From positions 1 through 48,616 of the forward strand of contig JAUXEM010000006.1 of assembly GCA_030620515.1 (NCBI GenBank): a stretch of 48,616 nucleotides of DNA. Reading direction: 5' to 3'. The position numbers and the translations under genes are program-made. Below are positions 17,676-26,624 of this stretch, one piece after another. The stretch comes from Salinivirgaceae bacterium. Lineage in GTDB: Bacteria; Bacteroidota; Bacteroidia; Bacteroidales; SZUA-534. Under the pieces are notes generated by a model. It did no database searches, had not been told where the DNA came from, and saw only the letters and a list, made by a program, of their open reading frames with translations. Each line of letters begins with the position of its first letter. Positions within the stretch are counted from its first letter, which is position 1.

Positions 17676-17979
17676 CAATACTTTTATTAGAAAAAACCCA
17701 GTATAAAAAGAATGGGCACTAAGGTATTAAGCTATAAAACACATATAAGAGTCAAGGAGTGAGGAATCTGCTCGTCCTTAAATTAGGCAGCGGTTAAGAC
17801 AAAAATCAAATATCTTTCTTATATAGTGCTTGCCCAAAAACTATGTCTATGATAAGAAAGCTACAATAATGAGGCTGCGTGCCATAAGTATTCAGGCAGG
17901 GCTTTCGTCTAGCATTAGGCAATAAAAATCAGGAGTTTGCTTTTCATAAATGATTGATTAAAATGCAAGAGTAACGAAA
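17676..17979. other. Gap without a recognisable gene
   Basis: About 300 bp between the porin promoter and the end of the histidine kinase gene. No open frame with protein-like sequence and no strong hairpin was seen; only a GGCAGGGCTTTCG word near 17895 recalls the dispersed repeats of other gaps. Confidence 0.5.
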
Positions 17980-20358
17980 TTAGTGGAGTTTTCTTGCAGA
18001 GGCTATAGGAATAGTGAAATAAAACTCTGACCCAACCCCAAATTCAGAAACAACACCAATTTCTCCACCCAAATCAGTGACTATTGCCTTGCAAATAGAA
18101 AGACCAAGCCCGGTTCCTCTATAAAGTTTCGATATATCGTCTTCAATTTTCAAGAAGCGTTCAAAAACCATATTTTGATTACTTTTTTCAATACCAATAC
18201 CTGTATCTTTAACAAAAAACACTATACTCTTTCCACTATTAATTTTATAGCCAAAATCAATTCTGCCTTTTTCAGTAAATTTTAATGCATTATCAAGTAG
18301 GTTTATCATTACTTGGTTCAATCTAATTTTATCAGAATAAATAATAGTTTTTGTTTCCTTTGGTTCTAGCAAGTTTATCTCTATATCTGCATCTGCTTCT
18401 TTTATTTTCTCTTTATAAACTAAATATAAATCATTCATTAAAGAATTTAAAGCGCAATTTGCCTTCTTAATTACTAATTTTCCAGCCTCTATTTTTGATA
18501 AATCTATAATATCATCAATTAATCTGACTAACGAATTTGCATTTGAATTAATAATGCTTTTATACTCCGATGCTTGTTTTTGGGTTACATTAGGCAGAGC
18601 CAGCAAGTTCGAAAAACCAATAACCGCATTCATAGGTGTTCGTATTTCGTGACTCATATTAGCAATAAAGGCTGATTTAAGCTTATCTGATTCAACGGCT
18701 TTATCCTTAGCTACAAGTAGTTGTTTTGTTCGTTCATTCACTAAATTCTCTAAGTGACTTCTATATTTCTCCAGTTCAACTTTTTGTTCTTCAAGCTTAT
18801 CTCGTTGTAAAATGATTTCCTCTTTTTGCAATAGAATATTCTCTTCTGCTCTTTTTAAGTCAGTTACATTAGCCTCAATTATAATTAACTTTTTTATTGC
18901 GCCATTTTCATCAAGGGTAGGTGTTATACTCGTATGCATCCACAATTTTTCGCCTAATTTTGTTGTATTAAGAGCAAAATATTCAACTGTTTTTTTAGTA
19001 TTCTTACATTTCTGAATCTTTTCCTCTATTCTGGAATAAGAGGATGCCGATACAATATTTTTTCCGAATTTATCTACTAGCTCTTCAATCCTATATCCAA
19101 ATAGCTTAGTAAAGCCTTCATTTACCCATTCAATATTACCCTCGCTATCTGAAATAATTACTGCATTATTTGTTTTGCTAGCTACAATAGATACTTTTTC
19201 AAGTTCCTGATTTGTAGTCTCAAGTATATCACGAGCAGTAGCTAACTCTTCTCTTTGCGCTTTAATTTCTTCATTCTGGGCTAAAATCTCGTCATTATAA
19301 GTCTTTAACTTTATATTGGCTTTCTTTTTAATTCTATAGCTTCTATAAATAAAATAACCTAAACTAATTACTAGAATTATAAATAAAAACGATCCTATTA
19401 AGAAATTTTGCTGCCTCTCTATTTCCGTTGACTGATTATAAAGAATATTTTTTTGATCATTAATTAAAAGCTCTTGTTGGTCTATTTTCTCATTATAACT
19501 TTCCAACTCTAGTTTAGCAAGTTGAATACTATCTTGCTTCTCAATAAGCTGGTTTTCTTTGAATTTAAGAATCTTTTGTCTCTCGTTAAAAATAACTTGC
19601 TTTTGTTCTATCTTTCCTGACAATCCAACAAGTTCTCTTATTTGACTTACTAGTTTCTTATCCTGCTCATTTATTTTGCCATTCTGGGTTGTAATAGTAT
19701 TCTCCTTATCAACAATAAGCTTATCCTGCCAAATAATAACACTGTCTTGCTTCTTAACCTCAACTTTACTCCTTTCTAACTTTTGTTTCTCAAGTTCTAG
19801 TTCAAATTCTTTTTCCTGAAAAAGCTTTCTAACATCAATATAAGTGCCTCCTAAAAGCAAAATATCGGGATGAATAATAAACCCTGCATCAATCATGTTC
19901 TTTTGGTTAATCTCATAACGAACAACCTCCTCTTTCTCCGATGGAAGAAAGTTAATCATAAGCGCTTCTTTTGTTTGACAATTATCGGTAACCAATACAG
20001 TATTTCTTTCTTTTACAAGCATTAAAATATCATCAATATAATCGTCATTCTCTTTGCTAACATAGAGTATGTGCAGCTTTTCAACGGCTAATTGCTCAAT
20101 ATTTTCAATATGGATAATGTTGATTTCTTTATTCTTGATTTTTCTTGTTGAAGCTAAATACTCAAATTTATGAAGCATTACTTCATCATTATCGAAAACT
20201 CCAATAGAATAGTTTTTTATTTCACTCTCATCTTGCCACTCAATATATTCAGTAAATTTATTAATGTAGGCAATCCGAATATCAGCACTGGTAACTTGTG
20301 CAAATGTTTTAAGAGTTGAAGTAAATAATAAAATAAATAATACTTGCCTTATTCTCAT
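17980..20358 (-). CDS. Membrane sensor histidine kinase with N-terminal YfiR-like (DUF4154) domain and PAS domain
   Basis: Predicted inner-membrane sensor kinase of 792 aa. Order: signal peptide (MRIRQVLFILLFTSTLKTFAQ), YfiR-like extracytoplasmic domain (about 22-175, with AYINKFTEYIEW), a ~135-residue periplasmic coiled coil, one membrane helix (about 319-339), PAS (about 390-500), coiled coil, HisKA (MSHEIRTPM, H570) and HATPase_c (NLLDNALKFTEKG, DTGIGIEKS, YRGTGLGLSI). There is no receiver domain. ATG 20358 was preferred; ATG 20364 is also possible, and a TTG at 20373 is less likely because it overlaps a -7-like GATCTTTG. The gene is divergent from a TonB-dependent receptor, so it may sense the same ligand; its response regulator is not in the window. 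Confidence 0.88.
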   Translation of the reverse strand: MRIRQVLFILLFTSTLKTFAQVTSADIRIAYINKFTEYIEWQDESEIKNYSIGVFDNDEVMLHKFEYLASTRKIKNKEINIIHIENIEQLAVEKLHILYVSKENDDYIDDILMLVKERNTVLVTDNCQTKEALMINFLPSEKEEVVRYEINQKNMIDAGFIIHPDILLLGGTYIDVRKLFQEKEFELELEKQKLERSKVEVKKQDSVIIWQDKLIVDKENTITTQNGKINEQDKKLVSQIRELVGLSGKIEQKQVIFNERQKILKFKENQLIEKQDSIQLAKLELESYNEKIDQQELLINDQKNILYNQSTEIERQQNFLIGSFLFIILVISLGYFIYRSYRIKKKANIKLKTYNDEILAQNEEIKAQREELATARDILETTNQELEKVSIVASKTNNAVIISDSEGNIEWVNEGFTKLFGYRIEELVDKFGKNIVSASSYSRIEEKIQKCKNTKKTVEYFALNTTKLGEKLWMHTSITPTLDENGAIKKLIIIEANVTDLKRAEENILLQKEEIILQRDKLEEQKVELEKYRSHLENLVNERTKQLLVAKDKAVESDKLKSAFIANMSHEIRTPMNAVIGFSNLLALPNVTQKQASEYKSIINSNANSLVRLIDDIIDLSKIEAGKLVIKKANCALNSLMNDLYLVYKEKIKEADADIEINLLEPKETKTIIYSDKIRLNQVMINLLDNALKFTEKGRIDFGYKINSGKSIVFFVKDTGIGIEKSNQNMVFERFLKIEDDISKLYRGTGLGLSICKAIVTDLGGEIGVVSEFGVGSEFYFTIPIASARKLH

Positions 20359-20504
20359 CCCCATGATACACAAAGATCATTTTTTTTTTGAGAAATGCAA
20401 CTAAACCGTTAATTGATTATTGAGAATTGCTTTTTTTTGCATAGCAGGCGTTAAATTCAATAGATTGTAACTATCTTTAATATATTGATTAAATTCTGAC
20501 AACA

Positions 20505-22637
20505 ATGATTAAGCTAAACATACTTCTCATATTACTGACTATTATACTAAGCATAAACTCTTTTGCCCAATACAAAGTTGACACCACACTTGAATCGGTT
20601 TTAGATTTATCAATAGATGAACTTTTAAATACTAAAGTAAGTATTGCTACAAAATCGGAAAAATCTTTAAATGAAGCCCCTGCTATTGTCACTGTTATAT
20701 CGGCAGAGCTTATAAAAAATACTGGTGCTCGAAATTTACAAGACATTCTACAATACATACCTGGATTTGAATTTTCAAAACCAAGGGCAGGTTTTTTTAC
20801 TATTGGAGTAAGAGGCGTTAAGGATCCTCTAACTAATTCAAGATTCCTTGTTTTAAAAGATGGTGCACCATATAATGGAATTATGTATGGTTCAGGCATT
20901 GGAATTATGAAACAATTTGATATAAATACAATTGAACGAATAGAGGTTGTTAGAGGGCCTGGTTCGGCTCTTTATGGGCGTAATGCTTTTATTGGTGTTG
21001 TAAATATTATTACCCGTTCAGGAAAAGGGAATAATGAGATTGATTTAAGAGCATCTGCCGGAAATTTCAATACACTAAGCTATGGTGCAGCTTATGGTAC
21101 AAAAAAAGATGATTTTGATGCTTATTTTTCAATAGAAAAAATGAATTCTGATGTAACTGATTCAAAATTTGACAATGGAATGGGCGGAGAGGCTGTATGG
21201 AATTTAGGTGTTGATAATGTATTTGCTAATACAAAAATAAGATTTAAAGATTTTGTTATAACGGGAATGTATTCTGATATTCATAATGATGCCAGCATTG
21301 GTCCTTTTATAACCGAATCGGATAAAGATGTTAAGATTGGTGTTTATTCCTTGGATTACTCTAAAGATATTAATACAAAAACAAAGCTAAACACCAAGCT
21401 TTATGGAAGAAATGAAATCCAGATTCAAAATATTGAAATATTTAAACCCGGAATTACAGCCGAAGCAGCACCTGGGCTACCATTTAGTGCAATATATCCT
21501 AATGGAATGTATGCTACTCCTGATTTTAATGCTTATACCTATGGAGCCGATTTAAATTTAAATATGAATCTTCACCTGCAACACAATACTCTAATTGGAA
21601 TACAGACAGATTTTTATGGTATAAAGAATGCCGATCTAAAATCTAGTTATGATGCCTATACAGGAATGCCATTAACCTATGTTGAAAATGGACAGACTAT
21701 ATTTAGAGGGAAGGATACGCAAATAAAAGAAGAACGTGGTTGGATTGAAGGCGGTGGTCATGATTATACAAATATTGCTTTTTATCTTCAGCACATATAC
21801 AACCCTATTAAACGCCTAAGTATTACTTTAGGTGGAAGATACGATATTGATAGTGAATTTGGAGGTATTTTTAATCCAAGGTTTGCATTGGTTTGGAATT
21901 CAAACCATAAGTTAAACTATAAACTATTATATGGACAAGCATACAGAGCCCCTAATGTGCAAGAACAATACAGGCTAACTGGTTTCACCCTTGGAAACAG
22001 GGATTTAAAACCAGAGACAATAAAAACTACAGAACTATCTATTGATTATAGCATTAACAAGAATATAAATACTCGCCTAACCATATTTTACAATGCTTTA
22101 GATAATATGATATTTTCATCAAGTAATACTACCGGAATACCTGATACTACATATTCAAACATTAGCGAAAATAAATCACTTGGTTTTGAATATGAATTTA
22201 AGATGAGTTTTAACAAGCAATTTTATATGTATTTGAATTACAGCTTTACATCATCAGAAAACAAAGTAACTTTTAATAATGAAGTTGAATATTATAAGCA
22301 CCGAGATATAGCTCCTCATAAAATGAATATTGGACTGAATTATAGATTCTTAAAATACTTTAATGCAAATACTAATTTAATGTACAGAAGTGAACGTGAG
22401 AAATATTCATCAATAAATGAAGGTGGAGAAATAGTTGCTGTTTCTCAAGACGAAATTGGAAATTACTTTATACTAAATGGGAAACTAAGGTTGATTAACT
22501 TTTTTAACACCATGGAGGTTTCATTGGAAGCCTACAACATTCTTAATACAAAGTACTACGATCAAGATACTGAAAATGCTCATCAACCATTAAGAGAAGG
22601 GTCTCAATACATATTCTCGCTTAGCTATACTTTTTAA
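20505..22637 (+). CDS. TonB-dependent outer-membrane receptor
   Basis: Predicted TonB-gated outer-membrane transporter of 710 aa. It has a signal peptide (MIKLNILLILLTIILSINSFAQ), then a plug domain (about 50-165: EAPAIVTVISAELIKNTGARNLQDILQYIPG, then RIEVVRGPGSALYGRNAFIGVVNIITR), then a 22-strand-type barrel ending with the aromatic terminal residues SLSYTF. It lacks the carboxypeptidase-like extension and SusD partner of polysaccharide systems, which points to a siderophore, cobalamin or similar small ligand. It starts 146 bp from, and divergent to, the YfiR-domain kinase. A TAnnTTTA-type box lies at 20472-20479. Confidence 0.92.
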   Translation: MIKLNILLILLTIILSINSFAQYKVDTTLESVLDLSIDELLNTKVSIATKSEKSLNEAPAIVTVISAELIKNTGARNLQDILQYIPGFEFSKPRAGFFTIGVRGVKDPLTNSRFLVLKDGAPYNGIMYGSGIGIMKQFDINTIERIEVVRGPGSALYGRNAFIGVVNIITRSGKGNNEIDLRASAGNFNTLSYGAAYGTKKDDFDAYFSIEKMNSDVTDSKFDNGMGGEAVWNLGVDNVFANTKIRFKDFVITGMYSDIHNDASIGPFITESDKDVKIGVYSLDYSKDINTKTKLNTKLYGRNEIQIQNIEIFKPGITAEAAPGLPFSAIYPNGMYATPDFNAYTYGADLNLNMNLHLQHNTLIGIQTDFYGIKNADLKSSYDAYTGMPLTYVENGQTIFRGKDTQIKEERGWIEGGGHDYTNIAFYLQHIYNPIKRLSITLGGRYDIDSEFGGIFNPRFALVWNSNHKLNYKLLYGQAYRAPNVQEQYRLTGFTLGNRDLKPETIKTTELSIDYSINKNINTRLTIFYNALDNMIFSSSNTTGIPDTTYSNISENKSLGFEYEFKMSFNKQFYMYLNYSFTSSENKVTFNNEVEYYKHRDIAPHKMNIGLNYRFLKYFNANTNLMYRSEREKYSSINEGGEIVAVSQDEIGNYFILNGKLRLINFFNTMEVSLEAYNILNTKYYDQDTENAHQPLREGSQYIFSLSYTF

Positions 22638-22960
22638 TCAAACAACTAATTAGAGTTTGTCTATAAATTAAATAAATCTCAATAATTGCGTTTTAGGCAT
22701 GCTCTGCTTTTCAAATTAGCTTTGTGTCGTAAAACGCTAAAACCCTTACCATTCAACATCCCTAGGGCGATGCCCTAGACTATTGGCTTTCGCCCACTTC
22801 GGGGCTATTTTGCTCCGACAATAAAAAACTTGACTTTGTAGGCAGGGGCTAATTAGAGCTTAGTTTTCAAAATTATTTTATTCAAAATACATAGAAGCTA
22901 ACGAGCTTGTTAATACCTTAGTTTTCAGACAACAATATCCATTAATTTAACTATATTTTT
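22638..22960. repeat. Hairpin-rich gap after the TonB receptor
   Basis: It contains inverted arms GCGTTTTA (22688-22695) / TAAAACGC (22730-22737), a perfect hairpin CTAGGGCGATGCCCTAG (22762-22778) and the words GGCTTTCGCCC and CTTCGGGGC right after it. The GGGC-GNTGCCC hairpin type also occurs at 15831 and 16143. No gene was seen. Confidence 0.6.
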
Positions 22961-22990
22961 TTTGGTTTTAGGAAAACCCTAGTACATTTG
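22961..22990 (+). promoter_or_regulatory. Orphan Bacteroidota-type promoter
   Basis: TTTG (22961-22964), an 18-bp spacer and TACATTTG (22983-22990) match both consensus elements. The predicted start is near 22997, but no sizeable reading frame follows before lysC at 23756. Confidence 0.6.
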
Positions 22991-22991
22991 C

Positions 22992-23160
22992 GCCACAAGT
23001 GGCATTGTACTTTTCAATGTGTTTGCTAAATATTTAGCTTAGCAATTATCTTTCAAGTATGAAGTGAATACTATTGATCAATATGATTTAAATTGGAAAA
23101 GTTGTATGTTTCGCAATAAAGGCATTGCCTTTAAATCTAATATAGCATACAATAAAACTC
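22992..23160 (+). ncRNA. Candidate small RNA downstream of the orphan promoter
   Basis: Sequence after the predicted start can form hairpins GCCAC-AA-GTGGC (22992-23003) and GCTAAATATTTAGC (23025-23038). Only very short open frames exist (the longest noticed is 23 codons, from an ATG near 23107). The 3' end is a guess. No known RNA family was recognised. Confidence 0.25.
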
Positions 23161-23248
23161 GATATACCTCAAGTTAAGCCACACAGACTCAGTTGTTCAG
23201 AAATTCAAGTATTTTAACTATTTCTTATAAGCCTTTTTCAATTACACT

Positions 23249-23280
23249 AAAAAAAGTTATCAGTAATATATTACTGATAA
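23249..23280 (-). terminator. 24-bp perfect palindrome with T tract on the minus strand
   Basis: TTATCAGTAATA / TATTACTGATAA (23257-23280) is a perfect palindrome. On the minus strand it is followed by CTTTTTTT, giving a terminator-like shape. The stem is AT-rich, and no minus-strand gene is seen to its right, so it may instead be a protein-binding palindrome. The remaining gap to 23600 holds nothing else I recognise. Confidence 0.4.
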
Positions 23281-23603
23281 TCAGAGTGGTTATAGTTTTT
23301 GGCAAGCACTATTTATGATAGAACCTTAAGGTAAATAGAATAATAGTTCATTGTATCCATTTAAAATTTGTGCTCAGGTTAAAGGCTGATTTGTTGGCAG
23401 ACTGGCATAACTCACTTTTTAATAATTCCGTAAGTATCTCTATATTTATTTTAGCCATGCGCTGTTACATATTTCATTATTTTTGAATTTATTCCAGCTT
23501 TTTTAGTGGAAAACTTGTTAAGAATTACTGTTTAGCATCAATAGCAATGAAATTAACTGCCATAATAGTTTATGTAAAAAGCAATTGATTTAGAAATAAA
23601 AAT

Positions 23604-23611
23604 TATTTTTG
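23604..23611 (+). promoter_or_regulatory. Possible lysC promoter -7 element
   Basis: TATTTTTG matches TAnnTTTG; a TTG lies 16 bp upstream (23585-23587). It would give a 5' leader of about 140 nt. No lysine riboswitch or leader peptide was recognised in that leader. Confidence 0.35.
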
Positions 23612-23755
23612 CATCAAATACTTATACAAAAATAAGATTATATTAAATAGAATAAGCGCATTACGAAATTTATAATTCTTAAGCAATTTTTATATTGCCG
23701 TTATTAACAAATACTTAGCAAAGACAATTATTAATAAAATTAATAGATTTTTAAA

Positions 23756-25015
23756 ATGATAGTTAATAAGTTTGGAGGAGCTTCGGTAAAAGATGCTGAT
23801 TCGATTAAAAAAATGGCAGAAATATGTCAATCTAATATTAGATCGGGAATTTTAGTAGTGTCGGCAATGGGTAAAACCACAAATATGCTTGAGAAAATTA
23901 GCGATAAATATTTTTCAGGACTATCAACTATTAATTTGATGCAAGAGTTAAAGGCGTACTATAATACTACATTAACTACTCTTTTTGCTGCAAATAATAA
24001 TATTTTTAAAGAGATTGAATCCTATTTAAGCGAACTGGATTCTGTATTATTGGGTAGCCCTAGTTTTAATTACGATTTTGAATACGATAGAATAGTTCCT
24101 TTTGGAGAACTAATTTCGACAAAAATAATTACTGTTTATTTAATAGAATTGGGTATAGATGCTGAGTGGGTGGATATTAGAAAAAGCTTAAAAACCGATA
24201 GTACTTATCGAGAAGGGAAGGTAGATTGGGAACTAACTTCGAATCTAATTGCCCAAGAGTTTAGTAAAAATAGTACTCATTTATATATTACTCAGGGCTT
24301 TATAGGTTCTGATATCAATAGCTTAAATACAACTTTAGGGCGTGAAGGTTCTGATTATACCGCAGCTCTTTTAGCAAATATTTTGAATGCCGAAAAAGTT
24401 GTTGTCTGGAAAGATGTGCCAGGAATTTTATGTGCCGATCCTGCTTGGATGCCAAATACAGATAAGTTAGAAAGGATATCTTACAATGAAGCCATTGAAC
24501 TTACTTTTTTTGGAGCTAAAGTTATTCACCCCAAAACAATTAAACCTTTAGAAAACAAAAAAATACCTCTTCAAGTACGTTCGTTTATAGATTTGAACCA
24601 AGGGGGAACTCTAATAACAAATACGGAGAATATTGAATTACCACCTATTTATATTAAAAAGGAGAATCAGGTTCTTATTTCGATTAAGCCCCTTGACTAC
24701 TCTTTTATTGTTGAAGAAAATTTGAGTCACATTTTTAGTGTATTTTCAAAATATCATATTAAAGTTAATGTGATGCAAAACAGTGCAGTTAGTTTTTCAG
24801 TGTCTGTAGATGGAGAGATAGACCGAGTTAAAAATGCTATTAGGGAATTAAAAAAGCACTATAATGTTAAGTATAACGACAATTTAGAGCTGATTTCTAT
24901 ACGTCATACCACGAAAGATGCTGAATATAAAGTAATGTTAGGGCGCACAATACTACTTGAACAAAGGAGTCGTTCAACGCTGAGCTTTGTGGCAAGAGTA
25001 GCGCCTAACGATTAA
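23756..25015 (+). CDS. lysC: Aspartate kinase (monofunctional)
   Basis: Catalyses ATP-dependent phosphorylation of aspartate, the first step towards lysine, threonine, methionine and DAP. It is 419 aa. The kinase domain begins with VNKFGGASV (KFGGASV at residues 4-10) and contains TLGREGSDYTAALLANIL and VWKDVPGILCADP. The C-terminal part (about 300-390) reads as ACT-type regulatory sequence (FSKYHIKVNVMQNSAVSFSVSVD). There is no fused homoserine dehydrogenase. The last 11 bases overlap the 3' end of the convergent pyrC. DAP from this pathway would feed the MurE encoded at 1227-2684. Confidence 0.93.
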   Translation: MIVNKFGGASVKDADSIKKMAEICQSNIRSGILVVSAMGKTTNMLEKISDKYFSGLSTINLMQELKAYYNTTLTTLFAANNNIFKEIESYLSELDSVLLGSPSFNYDFEYDRIVPFGELISTKIITVYLIELGIDAEWVDIRKSLKTDSTYREGKVDWELTSNLIAQEFSKNSTHLYITQGFIGSDINSLNTTLGREGSDYTAALLANILNAEKVVVWKDVPGILCADPAWMPNTDKLERISYNEAIELTFFGAKVIHPKTIKPLENKKIPLQVRSFIDLNQGGTLITNTENIELPPIYIKKENQVLISIKPLDYSFIVEENLSHIFSVFSKYHIKVNVMQNSAVSFSVSVDGEIDRVKNAIRELKKHYNVKYNDNLELISIRHTTKDAEYKVMLGRTILLEQRSRSTLSFVARVAPND

Positions 25016-26339
25016 ACAACAATCTTTTTCCACTAGGTTCTCCAATAATTTCACCATTATTATATACAAGTTTACCATTCAAAAAAGTATGGGTTACTGT
25101 CGACGAGAAATTCACATTGTCAAAAGGCGACCATTTACATTTATATAAAATGTTATTTTCAGTAACCTTATATTCTTGGTTCAAGTCAATCAAAACCAAA
25201 TCTGCCCAATACCCCTCTTTTAAGTACCCTCTTTTTTCAACTTTAAATAAGTCGGCTGGTGCGTGGCACATTTTCTTAACAATATTTATTAACGGCACTT
25301 TACCGTTCTTAAAAAGTTCAAGCATTGCCATTAGAGAGTGTTGTACCAGCGGTCCTCCAGAAGCAGAATTATTATATTGGTTCAATTTCTCATTTAAAAG
25401 ATGCGGTGCGTGATCTGTAGCAACAACATCCAACACATCGTTATTTAATGCATCAATTAATGCTTCTTGATCTGCCTTTGTTTTTATAGCTGGATTCCAT
25501 TTAATCTTATGTCCTAGCTTTTTGTAATAGGTATCATTAAACCACAGGTGATGCACACAAACTTCACCCGTTATTTTTTTTGTATCTACATTTCCAGCTT
25601 CAAATAATTCGAGCTCCTTAGCGGTCGATAAATGCAAAACGTGTAGCTGTGTGTTGTATTTATGTGCTAGCTCAACAGCTTTCGACGATGATTTGTAGCA
25701 GGCTTCAGCACTTCTTATTAGCGGATGATGTTCAGGTTGAATATTGTTTCCAAATTCATTTGTGTATTTCTGTAAATTTGCTTGAATAGTTTTTTCATCT
25801 TCACAATGAGTAGCAACCAAACATGGAGCTTCCGCAAAAATACCTTTCAATGCTTCTTCACTATCCACAAGCATATTTCCAGTAGATGCTCCCATAAATA
25901 CTTTTATGCCACAAACAGTTTTCGGGTCTGTTTTAACTATTTCGCCAAGGTTATCATTAGTAGAACCCATGTAAAAGGAATAATTTGCAAAGGATTTCCC
26001 GTCTGCTAAATCATATTTAGCTTGTAAAGCTTGTTGTGTTGTAGTTTGAGGATTCGTATTGGGCATCTCCATAAATGATGTTATGCCACCAGCAATAGCG
26101 GCTTGCGATTCGGTACGAATTTCTCCTTTATGTGTTAAGCCAGGTTCTCTAAAGTGTACTTGGTCATCAATTATACCAGGTATAGCAATTTTCCCTGTGG
26201 CATCAATTACTTGATATTCATTCTCATTGGATGGTGCAATTTTTGTGATCCTCTCAAATTTACCATTATTGATAATAATGTGTCCATGAAATTCTTCACC
26301 CTCATTAATAATTGTAGCATTCTTTATTAAAAACATCAT
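25005..26339 (-). CDS. pyrC: Dihydroorotase (class I, Bacteroidota variant)
   Basis: Zinc amidohydrolase that cyclises N-carbamoyl-aspartate to dihydroorotate in pyrimidine synthesis. It is 444 aa. Motifs: DDQVHFREPGLTHKGE (residues 58-73), GIKVFMGAS with the lysine expected to be carboxylated, VATHCEDE, LHVLHLSTAKE and DVVATDHAPH. The position of the first metal-ligand histidine in the usual HxH is a glutamine here (QVH, residues 60-62); a DQVHFREPGLT version occurs in other Bacteroidota dihydroorotases, so this is probably a lineage feature. Two adjacent ATGs (26339, 26336) could start translation. Its end overlaps lysC tail-to-tail. Confidence 0.9.
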   Translation of the reverse strand: MMFLIKNATIINEGEEFHGHIIINNGKFERITKIAPSNENEYQVIDATGKIAIPGIIDDQVHFREPGLTHKGEIRTESQAAIAGGITSFMEMPNTNPQTTTQQALQAKYDLADGKSFANYSFYMGSTNDNLGEIVKTDPKTVCGIKVFMGASTGNMLVDSEEALKGIFAEAPCLVATHCEDEKTIQANLQKYTNEFGNNIQPEHHPLIRSAEACYKSSSKAVELAHKYNTQLHVLHLSTAKELELFEAGNVDTKKITGEVCVHHLWFNDTYYKKLGHKIKWNPAIKTKADQEALIDALNNDVLDVVATDHAPHLLNEKLNQYNNSASGGPLVQHSLMAMLELFKNGKVPLINIVKKMCHAPADLFKVEKRGYLKEGYWADLVLIDLNQEYKVTENNILYKCKWSPFDNVNFSSTVTHTFLNGKLVYNNGEIIGEPSGKRLLFNR

Positions 26340-26624
26340 ATCAAATTGAATTAGTATTGTTTTGAGTTAAAATATGAATAGTATAAGAATTACATTTTTA
26401 CAATAACTAGTGTCCGTAAGTTTTTTATAACAATACATATATCTAAATATAAGCTGCATGCAAAAACCATCCAAACGCAGGCAGACAAATATATTAAGTT
26501 TCGTATGCTAGTATTTTACAGTTTGTAATATTCTAAAATTTTGTACTTGGTAATAAATGCTTATATATGGATAAGGAATTCATGTACAAAATGTTTTATA
26601 AAAACTGGTTTATTAATGGAATGT

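Noticed and set aside
20359-20373. TTG start for the YfiR-domain kinase
   Set aside because: ATG codons at 20364 and 20358 give a normal signal peptide, and the TTG overlaps a -7-like GATCTTTG.
23257-23280. A riboswitch (for example lysine) before lysC
   Set aside because: The palindrome points to the minus strand and the gap has no conserved riboswitch core that I recognise.
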